Counted from the stretch's first letter, positions 35,129-44,012 are shown. The stretch: 64,000 bases of DNA from Betaproteobacteria bacterium (GCA_016861185.1 BOKW01000007.1:62001-126000), one strand, 5' to 3'. Numbers and translations are program-made. Notes: generated by a model not told the origin, from the letters alone.

Positions 35129-37117
35129 ATGAACATCCTGACGGGCCTGGCCGCGACGCTGGTGCTGGCCGGCACGCTCGACACGGCAGCGGAGCCGGCG
35201 CGCCCGCTCGTTCCGGTGTTCAACGCGGCGACGATCGACGCGCGCTGCGACGGCGAGCTGGAAAAGCTGCGCGCGCAGAAGGCGGCGATGGAACGCACCC
35301 GCGGCGCGGGTCGAATCCTCGCCGAATGGAACCGGCTGTCGATCGCGTTCGGCGATTTCGTCAATCCGGTCTACCTGCTCGCCAACGTCCACCCGGATCA
35401 GGGCGCGCGCGATGCGGCGCAGCGGTGCGTCGAGAAGCTCATTCCGTTCGAGACGGAGCTGTTCCAGAGCGAGCGGCTGCATGCGCGCGTGAAGGCGCTC
35501 GCGCCGCGCGATCTGGTCGACAAGGTCTACCGCGGCGAGCTGCTCGACTCCTTCGAGGACAGCGGCGTGGCGCTGCCGCCGGGCAAGCGCGCCCGCGCCA
35601 AGGCCCTGCGCGACGAGATCGAAAGCCTCGCGCTGAAGTACCAGAAGAACGTCAACGAAGACCGGACCACCGTCGCAATCGCGCCGGAAGAGGCGCAAGG
35701 CATGCCGCAGTCGTGGATCGACGCGCGCAAGCGCGACGAGCAGGGTCGGCTGATCGTCACGCTCGACTATCCGACCTATCTGCCCTTCCTCGAGAACGCG
35801 GTGAACGAGGACGCGCGCCGCCGCGTCTGGACCGCCAAGCTGCAGGAGGGCGGTGCGGTCAACCTCGAGTTGCTCGACCGCGTGCTGCAGCTCAGGCACG
35901 AAATGGTCCAGCTCTACGGACTGCCGGATTACGCGACCTTCGCGCTGCGCCGGCGGATGGCGCAGACGCCGGCCGCGGTGAACGACTTCCTCGCGAGCGT
36001 GAAGAAGGCGGTCGACGAGGTCGAGGCGCGCGAGCTGGAAGAGCTCCGCGCCGACAAGGCCGCGCTGCTCGGCAGGCCGCTCGCGGAGGTGAAGCTCAAC
36101 CGCTGGGACGTCGCCTTCCATCAGGAGCGCGTGCGACGCAGCCGTTTCAACGTCGACCAGGAGGCGCTGCGCGCGTACTTCCCGACCGAGGCGAGCATCC
36201 GTTACGCGCTGACGCTCGCCGAGATGCTGTACGGCATCCGCTTCGTCGAGCGCGAGGTGCCGCGCTGGCACCCGGACGTGCGCTATTTCGACGTGCGCGA
36301 AGCCGGCGCGAACGGCAAACCGGGCGAGTTCATCGGCGGCGTCTACCTCGACCTCTATCCGCGCGAAGGCAAGTACAACCACGCCGCGGCGTTTCCGGTG
36401 CGCGCGGTGTCCACGCTCGCGCAGCGCACGCCGATTTCGGTGCTGGTCACGAATTTCGACCGGCGCGGACTGAATCACGACGAACTCGAAACGCTGCTGC
36501 ACGAGTTCGGCCATGTGCTGCACGGCGTGCTGTCGAAGACGCGCTACGCGGACCTCGGCGGCACCTCGGTCAAGCGCGATTTCGTCGAGGCGCCATCGCA
36601 GATGTTCGAGGAGTGGGCGCGCCGCGAAGAGCCGCTCGCGCTGTTCGCGAAGCTCTGTCCCGCATGCCCGCGGCTGTCGAAGGAACAGGTCGAGCAGTTG
36701 CGCGCGGCGCGCCGTTTCGGCAACGGCATCCGCTATGCGCGCCAGTGGCAGTACGCCGCGTACGACATGCGGCTTCACACGGGCGCACCCAAACCGGCGC
36801 TCGCGACCTGGATCGAGGTCGAGCGGGCCTCCAGGCTCGACCACGTCGAAGGCACGATGCTGCCGGCGAGCTTCGGGCACCTCGTCGGCGGTTACGCGGC
36901 CGGCTACTACGGCTACATGTGGTCCGAGGTGCTCGCGCTCGACATGCTGTCGGGCTTCGGCGGCAAGCTGCTGAACGCGGAGGCCGGACGCCGCTACCGC
37001 AAGGCGATCCTCGCGCTGGGCGGAGAGAAGCCGCCGCACGCGCTGGTCGAAGCCTTCCTCGGGCGGGCGCCTTCGAGCGGCGCGTTCTACGCCGAGATCA
37101 CCGGGCAGCGGAGGTAG
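35129..37117 (+). CDS. M3-family oligopeptidase, exported
   Basis: A 662-residue zinc metallopeptidase of the thimet oligopeptidase/Dcp family. The ATG at 35129 gives a signal peptide (MNILTGLAATLVLAGTLDTAAE), so a periplasmic enzyme; the upstream frame opening is rejected. The zinc site is His458-Glu-Phe-Gly-His462 in ETLLHEFGHVLHG, with the downstream Glu in FVEAPSQMFEEWARREEPL. Substrate-channel elements GYYGYMWSEVLALDMLSGF lie near the C-terminus. Its last 20 nt overlap the convergent DMT exporter gene. Confidence 0.93.
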   Translation: MNILTGLAATLVLAGTLDTAAEPARPLVPVFNAATIDARCDGELEKLRAQKAAMERTRGAGRILAEWNRLSIAFGDFVNPVYLLANVHPDQGARDAAQRCVEKLIPFETELFQSERLHARVKALAPRDLVDKVYRGELLDSFEDSGVALPPGKRARAKALRDEIESLALKYQKNVNEDRTTVAIAPEEAQGMPQSWIDARKRDEQGRLIVTLDYPTYLPFLENAVNEDARRRVWTAKLQEGGAVNLELLDRVLQLRHEMVQLYGLPDYATFALRRRMAQTPAAVNDFLASVKKAVDEVEARELEELRADKAALLGRPLAEVKLNRWDVAFHQERVRRSRFNVDQEALRAYFPTEASIRYALTLAEMLYGIRFVEREVPRWHPDVRYFDVREAGANGKPGEFIGGVYLDLYPREGKYNHAAAFPVRAVSTLAQRTPISVLVTNFDRRGLNHDELETLLHEFGHVLHGVLSKTRYADLGGTSVKRDFVEAPSQMFEEWARREEPLALFAKLCPACPRLSKEQVEQLRAARRFGNGIRYARQWQYAAYDMRLHTGAPKPALATWIEVERASRLDHVEGTMLPASFGHLVGGYAAGYYGYMWSEVLALDMLSGFGGKLLNAEAGRRYRKAILALGGEKPPHALVEAFLGRAPSSGAFYAEITGQRR

Positions 37118-38003
37118 CGGCCGCGCGCGGCGCGCCGACGAAGCCGAGGGCAAGCGCGGTGCCGACCAGGATCACCGCGCCGCCGGCCGCCATCTGCAAG
37201 GTGATCGGTTCGCTCAGGAACACCGCGCCCCACAACACGCCGAACAGCGGGATCAGGAAGGTGACCGACGCCGCGCGCATCGCGCCGACGCGATCGATCA
37301 GCCGGAAGTACAGGATGTAGGCAAGCCCGGTGCATGCCACACCGAGCGCGATCGCGGCGGCCCAGTCGCGTACGCCGACCGGCGCGGCCGGCCAGGTCGC
37401 CAGCGCGAAGGGCAGCAGCGCGAGCGCGGCGGCGATCTGGCTGCCGGTGGCGACCGCGAGCGTGTTGACGCCGGCGAGGCGGCGCTTCGTGTAGTTGGCC
37501 GCGACGCCGTACGACAGGGAAGCGAGCAGCGCCGCGGCGATCGCAAGCGTGGCCGACCACTGCGAGCCACCCGGCCTCAGATCGATCCTTCCCCACACGA
37601 GCAGCACGACACCGCCCATTCCGATCGCCAGCCCGAGCCATTGCGCGGCGCGAATCCGCTCGCGCAGCCAAAGCCACGCGCCCAGCGCGGCCCACATCGG
37701 CACCGTGGCGTTGAGAATCGACGCGAAGCCGGCCGTGATCGTCAGCGTCGAATACGTGAACAGCACGAACGGGATCGCCGAGTTCAGCACGCCGACGACG
37801 GCGAGCGTCGGCGCGCGTGCGCGCAGCGCGGCCAGGCCGCCGCGCCACGCGAGCAGCGGCAGCAGAAAGGCCGCGGCGATCGCCACGCGCACCTCCACCA
37901 GCGCGAACGGTCCGAACGCGGGTGCCGCCACGCGCATGAACAGGAAGCTCGCGCCCCACAACGCGGCGAGCAGCAAGAAATCCGTGAGGTCGCGGGGCTT
38001 CAT
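37098..38003 (-). CDS. DMT-superfamily transporter (EamA domains)
   Basis: A 301-residue inner membrane protein with ten predicted helices in two EamA repeats: FLLLAALWGASFLFMRVAAPAFGPF at the start and ILASLSYGVAANYTKRRLAGVN in the second half. Family members export metabolites such as amino acids; the substrate is unknown. Its ATG overlaps the DUF1203 stop, so it is the last gene of the alkylation-repair operon. Its 3' end overlaps the convergent peptidase gene. Confidence 0.92.
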   Translation of the reverse strand: MKPRDLTDFLLLAALWGASFLFMRVAAPAFGPFALVEVRVAIAAAFLLPLLAWRGGLAALRARAPTLAVVGVLNSAIPFVLFTYSTLTITAGFASILNATVPMWAALGAWLWLRERIRAAQWLGLAIGMGGVVLLVWGRIDLRPGGSQWSATLAIAAALLASLSYGVAANYTKRRLAGVNTLAVATGSQIAAALALLPFALATWPAAPVGVRDWAAAIALGVACTGLAYILYFRLIDRVGAMRAASVTFLIPLFGVLWGAVFLSEPITLQMAAGGAVILVGTALALGFVGAPRAAATSAAR

Positions 38004-38479
38004 CCGGCACGCTCGATGCGGCACTGGTAGCAGTTGTACTGCGCCGAGCGGACGTGCACGTAGGCGACGGCCGGGTCGGCGAGCACGTCGGCCGCGGCTT
38101 CTTCGAGTTCGTCCGCGCGGATCTGCCCGCCGGTGCCGTACACGATGCGGTCGTCGGTGCCGTAGCCGCGGATCAGCAGGTGCAGCCAGTCGCGGAACAT
38201 GCGCGGCGGCGCGCTTTCGTCCGTGTAGCGCGCGCAGGGCGCTGCGTGCAGGAAGATCGGACCGGATTCTGCATACGGCTGCAGCGCCGGAAACGGCCGG
38301 TGCGCGAGCACGAGATACGGCTCGCCGGCGGCGATTTCGGTCAGGCAGTGCCGGCACGGAACGTGGTCGCCGTCGGAAATCCGCAACTCGGGCTTGTGGC
38401 CGTGCGCGTCAGGCGCGCCGGACTGGTAGCTGCGGGCGATCTCGGTCGGCAGGGCGATGAAACGTAGCGCGAAGCTCAT
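38000..38479 (-). CDS. DUF1203 family protein
   Basis: A 159-residue cytoplasmic protein of unknown function. The start is ATG 38479, overlapping the ogt stop. It opens MSFALRFIALPTEIARSYQSGAPDAHGHKPELRISDGDHVPCRHCLTEIAAGEPYLVLAHRPFP. The CRHC and YNCYQC pairs (near residues 42 and 150) could bind zinc, with HAAPCARY between. It is sandwiched between two overlapping genes of the repair operon. Confidence 0.88.
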   Translation of the reverse strand: MSFALRFIALPTEIARSYQSGAPDAHGHKPELRISDGDHVPCRHCLTEIAAGEPYLVLAHRPFPALQPYAESGPIFLHAAPCARYTDESAPPRMFRDWLHLLIRGYGTDDRIVYGTGGQIRADELEEAAADVLADPAVAYVHVRSAQYNCYQCRIERAG

Positions 38480-38973
38480 CGACCGTGCCCCACACCGCGC
38501 GTGCCTTCGAGTGCGAGAAGCTTTGTCTTGCGTGGAAGCCCGCCGGCGTAGCCGGTCAGCGTGCCGTCGGCCCCGATGATGCGATGGCAAGGCACGACGA
38601 CCGCCAGCGGGTTCGCGCCGACCGCGGCGCCGACCGCGCGTGCGGCGGTGGGCCGGCCGATCTCGGCCGCCAGCGCGCCGTAGGTCGATGTCCTGCCGAA
38701 CGGCACCTTCAGCAGCGCGCGCCAGACGCTCTGCTGAAACGCCGTGCCTGCCGGCCGCAGCGGCAGGTCGAAGCGCGTGCGGCGCCCGTCGAAGTATTCG
38801 GCGAGCTGCGTGCGCGCCCGCGCGAGCACCGGCGCGGCGTCGTCGCGCTGCCAGGCGCGCTCGACGGCCGGTCGACCGTCGCGGCGCGGGAAGTGAATGC
38901 CGGTCAGGTGGCCGCCGTCGGACGTGAGCGCGAGCTTGCCGAGCGGGCTGTCGAGCAGCGTGTAGATCGTCAT
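38476..38973 (-). CDS. ogt: O6-methylguanine-DNA methyltransferase
   Basis: Suicide repair protein that takes alkyl groups from O6-methylguanine onto its own Cys. The 165-residue protein has the active site NPLAVVVPCHRIIG with Cys129, preceded by the DNA-binding helix FQQSVWRALLKVPFGRTSTYGALAAEIGRPTAARAVG. It starts at ATG 38973, overlapping the stop of the Ada/AlkA gene. It supplies the methyltransferase half that the upstream Ada-like protein lacks. Confidence 0.95.
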   Translation of the reverse strand: MTIYTLLDSPLGKLALTSDGGHLTGIHFPRRDGRPAVERAWQRDDAAPVLARARTQLAEYFDGRRTRFDLPLRPAGTAFQQSVWRALLKVPFGRTSTYGALAAEIGRPTAARAVGAAVGANPLAVVVPCHRIIGADGTLTGYAGGLPRKTKLLALEGTRGVGHGR

Positions 38974-40409
38974 CGGGGTTTCTCCAGCGATTTCCAGAGG
39001 TGAATCACCGCGTAGGCGCGCCACGGGCGCCAGCGTTCTGCCTGCGCGAGCGCCTCCGCGCGGCTGCAGCCCAGCGCTTTGAGCACGGCGACATCGCCCG
39101 GCGGAAAGGCGTCGGGCCAATGCAGCGCGCGCATCGCGATGTAATGCGCGGTCCACTCGCCGATGCCGGGCAGCGCGCTCAGCGCGGCGAGCGTGCTTTC
39201 GACGTCCGCTGCCGGATCGAGCCGAACGCGGCCCTCGGCGACCGCCTGTGCGAAGGCCACGAGCGCGCGGGCACGCTGCGCGACGATGCCCAGTTCGGCG
39301 ATCTGCGCCGGCTTCGCCGCCGCCAGTCGCGGCGCGTCCGGGAACAGGCGGTCGAGGTCCGCGAAGGGAGTCTCGATCGGCGCACCGAAACGCTGTACCA
39401 GCCGGTGCGCGAGCGTACGCGCAGCCTGCACGGTGACCTGTTGTCCGAGGATCGCGCGCACGCCGAGTTCGAACGCGTCGAACGCGCCGGGCAGCCGCAG
39501 TCCGGGGCGCGGCCGTGCGAGGTCGCCGAGCACGGCGAGCACTTCGTCGGGCCGACAGTTCAAGTCGAACGCGTGCTTGCACGCCGCCAGCACCCGCGGA
39601 ATCGCCGTCGCCAGCCGCGCGTCGACGCGTACCTCGATGCCGGCGCCGCGCGCGGCGCGCCGGATCTCGAGCCAGCCGGCGGCCGTGCGCCCGTCGGCGA
39701 CCGGCAGCGAGAGCGTGCGGCCGTACCCCTTCGCGTCGGCCGCTTCGACGCCGCCGACCGCGCGGTCGCCATGGAAGCGCAGCAGCGCGGCGAAATCGAA
39801 CGGAAGCTGCGTGTGCAGGCGAAAGACGTGGTGATCGAGCGGACGCGGCGCGCGCTCGCTGCGCAGCGCCGACGGGCTCATCCGGTAGCGCTGCGCGAAC
39901 AGCGTGTTCAGCCGCCGCAGGCTGCCGAAGCCGGCCGCCATCGCCACGTCCGTGACCGGCATCGCCGTGTCGGTCAGCAGACGCTTGGCGAGCAGCAGCC
40001 TCGCGGTCTGCGCGTAGGCGATCGGCGTGACGCCGAACTGCGCTTCGAACACGCGCCGCAGATGCCGGTCGGTGACGCCGAGCCGTTCGGCGAGCGACGC
40101 GAGGTTCGCGTCGGTCAGCGCACCGTCGTCGATCAGGCTCGCGGCCGCCCGCGCCAGCCGCGCCGACGCGTCCACGCTCGCCAGCCCCGGCGCGAGCTCG
40201 GGCCGGCAGCGCAGGCAGGGGCGATAACCCGCCTGTTCGGCCGCCGCCGCGCTCGCGTAGAAGCGGCAGTTCTCGCGCTTCGGCAGCGGCGCGGTGCACA
40301 CGGGCCGGCAGTAGATGCGGGTGGAGCCGACGGCCGTGTAGAAGCGGCCGTCGAAGCGGGCATCGCGCGCCCGGTGCGCGCGGTAGCAGATGTCGGGATC
40401 GAGCTGCAT
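38970..40409 (-). CDS. Ada-type regulator fused to AlkA 3-methyladenine DNA glycosylase
   Basis: A 479-residue fusion for alkylation repair. ATG 40409 is preferred to a TTG six codons upstream. Residues about 1-75 form the Ada zinc domain with Cys34, Cys38, Cys65 and Cys68 (IYCRPVC and PCLRC), which takes methyl from phosphotriesters as the damage signal. Residues about 80-180 are an AraC-type HTH (LASLAERLGVTDRHLRRVFEAQFGV, AMAAGFGSLRRLNTLFAQRY). Residues about 190-479 are AlkA, with the helix-hairpin-helix LSALPGIGEWTAHYIAMRAL and the catalytic Asp in DAFPPGDVAVLKALG. First gene of a four-gene overlapping operon; damage-induced autoregulation is expected. Confidence 0.93.
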   Translation of the reverse strand: MQLDPDICYRAHRARDARFDGRFYTAVGSTRIYCRPVCTAPLPKRENCRFYASAAAAEQAGYRPCLRCRPELAPGLASVDASARLARAAASLIDDGALTDANLASLAERLGVTDRHLRRVFEAQFGVTPIAYAQTARLLLAKRLLTDTAMPVTDVAMAAGFGSLRRLNTLFAQRYRMSPSALRSERAPRPLDHHVFRLHTQLPFDFAALLRFHGDRAVGGVEAADAKGYGRTLSLPVADGRTAAGWLEIRRAARGAGIEVRVDARLATAIPRVLAACKHAFDLNCRPDEVLAVLGDLARPRPGLRLPGAFDAFELGVRAILGQQVTVQAARTLAHRLVQRFGAPIETPFADLDRLFPDAPRLAAAKPAQIAELGIVAQRARALVAFAQAVAEGRVRLDPAADVESTLAALSALPGIGEWTAHYIAMRALHWPDAFPPGDVAVLKALGCSRAEALAQAERWRPWRAYAVIHLWKSLEKPR

Positions 40410-40477
40410 GGCGCCAATATGAACCAAAGCGGCGGCGCGCGCTCGCCGTTTTCGGACATCGGCGCGGGACGCGGGGT

Positions 40478-40666
40478 TCAGCGGCGCGGCGGCTTGCCGC
40501 GGGCGGCCGGCTTCGGCGTTCGGCCGCGTTGCGCGAGCGCTTCGCGCAGCAGGTATTCGATCTGGCCGTTGACGCTGCGCAGCTCCTGCGCCGCGAGCCG
40601 CTCCAGTTCGGCCCAGAGTTCGGGGTCGATGCGCAGCAGGAAGGCTTTCTTGTCCGGGCTCGCCAC
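40478..40666 (-). CDS. Ribbon-helix-helix (Arc/HicB-like) DNA-binding protein
   Basis: A 62-residue protein beginning at GTG. The core [42 protein letters not shown] is a textbook ribbon-helix-helix fold: one beta strand then two helices, dimeric, binding palindromic DNA. A basic tail follows. It ends the SPFH operon, 4 nt after the PH-like gene. A likely autorepressor of that operon acting at the palindrome at 42255-42274. Confidence 0.88.
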   Translation of the reverse strand: MASPDKKAFLLRIDPELWAELERLAAQELRSVNGQIEYLLREALAQRGRTPKPAARGKPPRR

Positions 40667-40670
40667 GTGA

Positions 40671-41126
40671 CTACAGATTCCGCTTCGCGCTTTCGATCGC
40701 GGCGACGAGCTTGCGCGGCTCGTCGGTGCCGAGCAGGAACGTCTTGCCGCCGGTCCTGCGGATCAGTACGGCGTCGAAGCCCGACACGTTGTAGAGCCAG
40801 CCGCGCCGCGTGTAGCGAATGCCCCAGCCCTCCCAGAACGTCGTGCGCGTCGCGGTCGCTTTGGCGATGTCGGCGAGCGCGAGCCGCCCGCGCGGGAAGC
40901 CGAACACGCCGAACGCCCAGCGCAACTCGCCGCCGGCGATGCGGATCGTCAGCCCGTCGAAGGCGAGGAACAGCAACAGAAGGAGCGGAGCGACGATCAG
41001 GAGCACGCGTTGTTCCGCCGGCTGCGCGGCGTACAGCGCGAGCAGGACGGCGGATACGAGTGCGAAAGTCACGCGCATGAACACGGCAGTCTGCCGATGC
41101 TCGTAGACCGGTCGCGGCTCAGCCAT
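40671..41126 (-). CDS. PH-domain-like membrane protein, unknown
   Basis: A 151-residue protein starting at ATG 41126. Two hydrophobic helices (about residues 15-32 and 38-58, [15 protein letters not shown] and [15 protein letters not shown]) precede a bacterial PH-like soluble part ([82 protein letters not shown]). Such proteins sit at the membrane with SPFH proteins. It overlaps the previous gene by 8 nt. Confidence 0.78.
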   Translation of the reverse strand: MAEPRPVYEHRQTAVFMRVTFALVSAVLLALYAAQPAEQRVLLIVAPLLLLLFLAFDGLTIRIAGGELRWAFGVFGFPRGRLALADIAKATATRTTFWEGWGIRYTRRGWLYNVSGFDAVLIRRTGGKTFLLGTDEPRKLVAAIESAKRNL

Positions 41127-41316
41127 TGCGATGCCCCCTCGTCGCACGCCGTGCGGCGATGAAAAGCAGCGTGCCGCCGACGTCGAGGGCGGCGCCGAGC
41201 GCGACGACCGCGATCGCCGCCGGCGGCCAGAGCCATGCGGTCACGTAGGCGACGATGCCGGCGGCGAGCAGCAGCCCGCCGCCGGCCACCATCGCGAGCG
41301 CAAGCGCGGGATTCAT
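41119..41316 (-). CDS. Small two-helix membrane protein
   Basis: A 65-residue protein made almost wholly of two hydrophobic helices ([25 protein letters not shown] and [22 protein letters not shown]) with a basic tail. It lies 6 nt after the SPFH gene and overlaps the next gene. No family name is offered. It is likely a partner of the SPFH membrane complex. Confidence 0.75.
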   Translation of the reverse strand: MNPALALAMVAGGGLLLAAGIVAYVTAWLWPPAAIAVVALGAALDVGGTLLFIAARRATRGHRNG

Positions 41317-41322
41317 CGCCGC

Positions 41323-42219
41323 CTACGTGTACAGCGTGCCCGTGTTGATCACCGGCTGCGCCTCCGATTCGGCGCACAGCACGACGAGCAGGTTCGACAC
41401 CATCGCCGCACGCCGCTCGTCGTCCAGGTGCACGATGTCGCGCTCGGACAGGCCGCGCAATGCCATCTCGACCATGCTGACTGCGCCGTGCACGATCTTG
41501 CTGCGCGCGGCGATGATCGCCTCGGCCTGCTGGCGGCGCAGCATCACCTGCGCGATTTCCGGCGCGTACGCCAGGTGCGTGAGCTTGGCGTCCTCGACGA
41601 CGATGCCGGCCTGGTCGAAGCGCTCGGTCAGCTCGCGGACCAGCGACTGCGCGACCTTGTCCTGTCCCGCGCGCAGCGTGATATCGCCCTCGTGCAGGTC
41701 CTCGCCTTCGTCGTACGCGTAGCTCGAGGCGAGGTGGCGCACGGCGGCCTCGGCCTGGATCTTGACGTACTGCTCGTAGTCCTCGACGTCGAAGCTCGCC
41801 TGCGCGGTATCGCGCACGCGCCAGACGATCGCGGCGGCGATCTCGATCGGGTTGCCGCGCTTGTCGTTGACCTTCAAGCGCTCGCTCGCCAGGTTGTGCG
41901 CGCGCAGGCTGATCTTCTGCTTCTTGTAGAAGGGGTTCGCCCAGCGCAAGCCTTCGGCGCGGTCGGTGCCCTTGTATTCGCCGAACAGCAGCAGAAGCGC
42001 CGCTTCGTTCGGCTGCAGCATGTACAGCCCGGCGAGGATCAACGCGCCGGCGAGCACGAGCAGGATCGCGAGGATCAGCCCGCGCGGACCGAAGGCCGGC
42101 ACGTTGACGAACAGGTACACGCTCGCCGCGAGCGGCACGAGGCCGAGCACGAGCCACAGGTAGCCGTTGGCGGTGCGGCGGCCGATCTCGCGCCGGCGCG
42201 GCAGCGGATGCATCGTCAT
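41323..42219 (-). CDS. SPFH-domain (stomatin/prohibitin-like) membrane protein
   Basis: A 298-residue scaffold protein. ATG 42219 follows a GGGAGGA site. Two N-terminal hydrophobic helices (about residues 18-38 and 46-68) are followed by the SPFH domain: [88 protein letters not shown]. The segment [54 protein letters not shown] is the conserved flanking helix. These proteins organise membrane microdomains and proteases. It is first of four genes ending in the ribbon-helix-helix protein. Confidence 0.93.
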   Translation of the reverse strand: MTMHPLPRRREIGRRTANGYLWLVLGLVPLAASVYLFVNVPAFGPRGLILAILLVLAGALILAGLYMLQPNEAALLLLFGEYKGTDRAEGLRWANPFYKKQKISLRAHNLASERLKVNDKRGNPIEIAAAIVWRVRDTAQASFDVEDYEQYVKIQAEAAVRHLASSYAYDEGEDLHEGDITLRAGQDKVAQSLVRELTERFDQAGIVVEDAKLTHLAYAPEIAQVMLRRQQAEAIIAARSKIVHGAVSMVEMALRGLSERDIVHLDDERRAAMVSNLLVVLCAESEAQPVINTGTLYT

Positions 42220-42254
42220 GTCGTCCTCCCGGCGGGCAGGGGCCCGCGTTGCTT

Positions 42255-42274
42255 TCAAAGTGATATCACTTTGA
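42255..42274 (-). promoter_or_regulatory. 20-bp palindromic operator upstream of the SPFH operon
   Basis: TCAAAGTGAT followed by its exact complement ATCACTTTGA. It begins 36 nt upstream of the SPFH start. A minus-strand TTGACA lies at 42291-42296, so the palindrome overlaps where the -10 region should be. It is the natural candidate site for the operon's own ribbon-helix-helix protein. The -10 itself is not clear. Confidence 0.72.
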
Positions 42275-42383
42275 TAGGAACGGGACGGGCTGTCAAGAGC
42301 GGCGCCACGAACCGGGGCGGGCAGCCGACCGGCGGTCGGGCCGTCTATCCTCGGCCGGCATCCAGTTCGGGAATGGAGGCGCC

Positions 42384-42778
42384 ATGCACTATCTGCTCTT
42401 CTACGACGTCGTGCCGGATACGTCGAGCGCCGCGCCGCGTATCGCGCCGAACATCTGGCCCTGGCGCGCGCCGCGGTCGAGCGCGGCGAGCTGCTGCTCG
42501 GCGGCGCGCTGGCCGATCCGGTCGGCAGCAGCGTGCTCCTGTTCCAGGGAGATTCGCCCGCCGTCGCGGAGGCCTTCGCCAGGGCGGACCCCTACGTGAA
42601 GAACGGCATCGTCACGCGCTGGCGCGTGCGCAGGTGGACGACGGTGGTCGGGCCGCTCGCGGCGGAGCCGGTCGTCCAGCGCAGCGCCTGCCTCGCTGCC
42701 GTCGCCCCGGCGCAGGCCGGGGCTCAAGGATCCGCGCCGCAACTGGATCCCGGTCTGCGCTCTGCGCAACCGGGGTGA
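42384..42778 (+). pseudogene. YciI-like (DGPF/YCII family) gene, frameshifted
   Basis: The ATG frame reads MHYLLFYDVVPD and then leaves the family pattern. The next frame, from about 42422, reads VERRAAYRAEHLALARAAVERGELLLGGALADPVGSSVLLFQGDSPAVAEAFARADPYVKNGIVTRWRV, a clear YciI domain. One T missing after GAT (near 42419) would restore Asp-Tyr-Val. So this is either a broken gene or a sequencing/assembly error. The C-terminal tail of the second frame (ACLAAVAPAQAGAQG) is encoded by an intergenic repeat, which suggests the 3' end has been overrun too. Confidence 0.8.
42699..42778 (+). repeat. Intergenic inverted repeat (REP-like), copy 2
   Basis: The first 30 bp (42699-42728) match copy 1 at 15098-15127 with one change. 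The right arm (ATCCCGGTCTGCGC... CAACCGGGGTGATG) is more diverged and could fold back on the left. It lies over the 3' end of the frameshifted YciI-like gene. Confidence 0.8.
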
Positions 42779-42832
42779 TGCGTTGGCTGCTGCTTGTTGC
42801 GAGGCTTCGCCTCCTGCTCGCAGGGCAACGCG

Positions 42833-43909
42833 TCACTTCCCAGCGTAGTCGGCGGCTTTGATGCGACGGCCGCGGACGGCGGCGGCGAGCCGGTCGAGCA
42901 CCTTGACGCTGTCTTCCCAGCCGAGGCACGCGTCGGTGATCGACTGGCCGTACGTGAGCGGCTTGCCGGGAACGAGGTCCTGCCGGCCGGCGACGAGGTG
43001 GCTTTCGACCATCACGCCGACGATGCGCGATTCGCCCGCTTCGAGCTGCCGGCCGATGTCGTCGCAGACAACGATCTGGTTCTCGTGCTTCTTATGGCTG
43101 TTGGCGTGGCTCGCGTCGATCATCAGGCGCTGCGCGAGCCCCGCCTTGCCGAGTTCGGCGCACGCGGCCTCCACGCTCGCCGCGTCGTAGTTGGGCGCGC
43201 GGCCGCCGCGCAGGATGATGTGGCAGTCCTCGTTGCCCTTGGTCGAGACGATCGCCGAATGACCGCCCTTGGTCACCGACAGGAAGTGATGCGGCTGCTG
43301 CGCCGCTTTGATCGCGTCGGCCGCGATGCGGATGTTGCCGTCGGTGCCGTTCTTGAAGCCGACCGGGCACGACAGACCCGAGGCCAGCTCGCGATGCACC
43401 TGCGATTCGGTCGTGCGCGCGCCGATCGCCCCCCAGCTGACAAAGTCGGCGATGTACTGCGGCGTGATCATGTCGAGGTATTCGCAGCCCGCCGGAAGCC
43501 CCAGCTCGTTGATCTCCATCAGCAGCTCGCGCGCCACGCGCAGGCCGTGGTTGATGCGGAAGCTGCCGTCCAGATCCGGGTCGTTGATCAGGCCCTTCCA
43601 GCCGACGGTGGTGCGCGGCTTCTCGAAGTACACGCGCATCACGATCTCGAGATCGGCCGCCAGTCGCGCGCGTTCGGCGGCGAGCCGGCGCGCGTATTCG
43701 AGCGCGGCCTTCGGGTCGTGGATCGAGCAGGGGCCGATCACGACGACCAGCCGATCGTCCATGCCGTGCAGGATGCGGTGGATCGCCTGCCGCGCCTCGA
43801 AGACGGTCTGCGAAGCGGCCTCGCCGCAGGGAAACTCGCGCAGCAGATGCGCCGGCGGCGCGAGCTCCTTGATTTCCTTGATCCGCAGATCGTCGGTCAT
43901 GTACTTCAT
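42833..43909 (-). CDS. aroG: 3-deoxy-7-phosphoheptulonate synthase (DAHP synthase, AroG type)
   Basis: First enzyme of aromatic amino acid synthesis: PEP plus erythrose-4-phosphate to DAHP. The 358-residue class I enzyme shows LVVVIGPCSIHDPKAALEYA, MRVYFEKPRTTVGWKGLINDPDLDGSF, SWGAIGARTTESQVHRELASGLSCPVGFKNGTDG, SVTKGGHSAIVSTKGNEDCHIILRGG, DASHANSHKKHENQ and GVMVESHLVAGRQDL. The start is ATG 43909 (MKYMTDDLR); an ATG 18 nt upstream has a better GAGAGG site and would add six residues. The 5' leader carries a Phe/Tyr-rich peptide and terminator, so it is controlled by attenuation. Confidence 0.96.
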   Translation of the reverse strand: MKYMTDDLRIKEIKELAPPAHLLREFPCGEAASQTVFEARQAIHRILHGMDDRLVVVIGPCSIHDPKAALEYARRLAAERARLAADLEIVMRVYFEKPRTTVGWKGLINDPDLDGSFRINHGLRVARELLMEINELGLPAGCEYLDMITPQYIADFVSWGAIGARTTESQVHRELASGLSCPVGFKNGTDGNIRIAADAIKAAQQPHHFLSVTKGGHSAIVSTKGNEDCHIILRGGRAPNYDAASVEAACAELGKAGLAQRLMIDASHANSHKKHENQIVVCDDIGRQLEAGESRIVGVMVESHLVAGRQDLVPGKPLTYGQSITDACLGWEDSVKVLDRLAAAVRGRRIKAADYAGK

Positions 43910-43960
43910 TGGTCTTGCTCCGTCCATCGGGGCCTCTCTCGTCGGTTGGCCCGCCCCGGC

Positions 43961-43992
43961 AAAAAAAAACCGCCAGGTTCGGGCCTGGCGGT
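43961..43992 (-). terminator. Attenuator terminator in the aroG leader
   Basis: On the minus strand: ACCGCCAGG, loop CCCGAA, CCTGGCGGT, then nine T. A 9-bp perfect GC stem with a U-run, lying between the leader peptide and the aroG start, is an intrinsic terminator. Its 5' arm CCGCCAG (43985-43991) can instead pair with CTGGCGG inside the leader coding region (44036-44042). Confidence 0.92.
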
Positions 43993-44012
43993 TGGTGTCG
44001 AATCCGGTGTGT

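Noticed and set aside
42431..42599. Continuing the ATG frame of the YciI-like gene as a real short protein
   Set aside because: After the first twelve residues the frame gives Ser/Arg-rich shadow sequence; the family pattern lies in the neighbouring frame.
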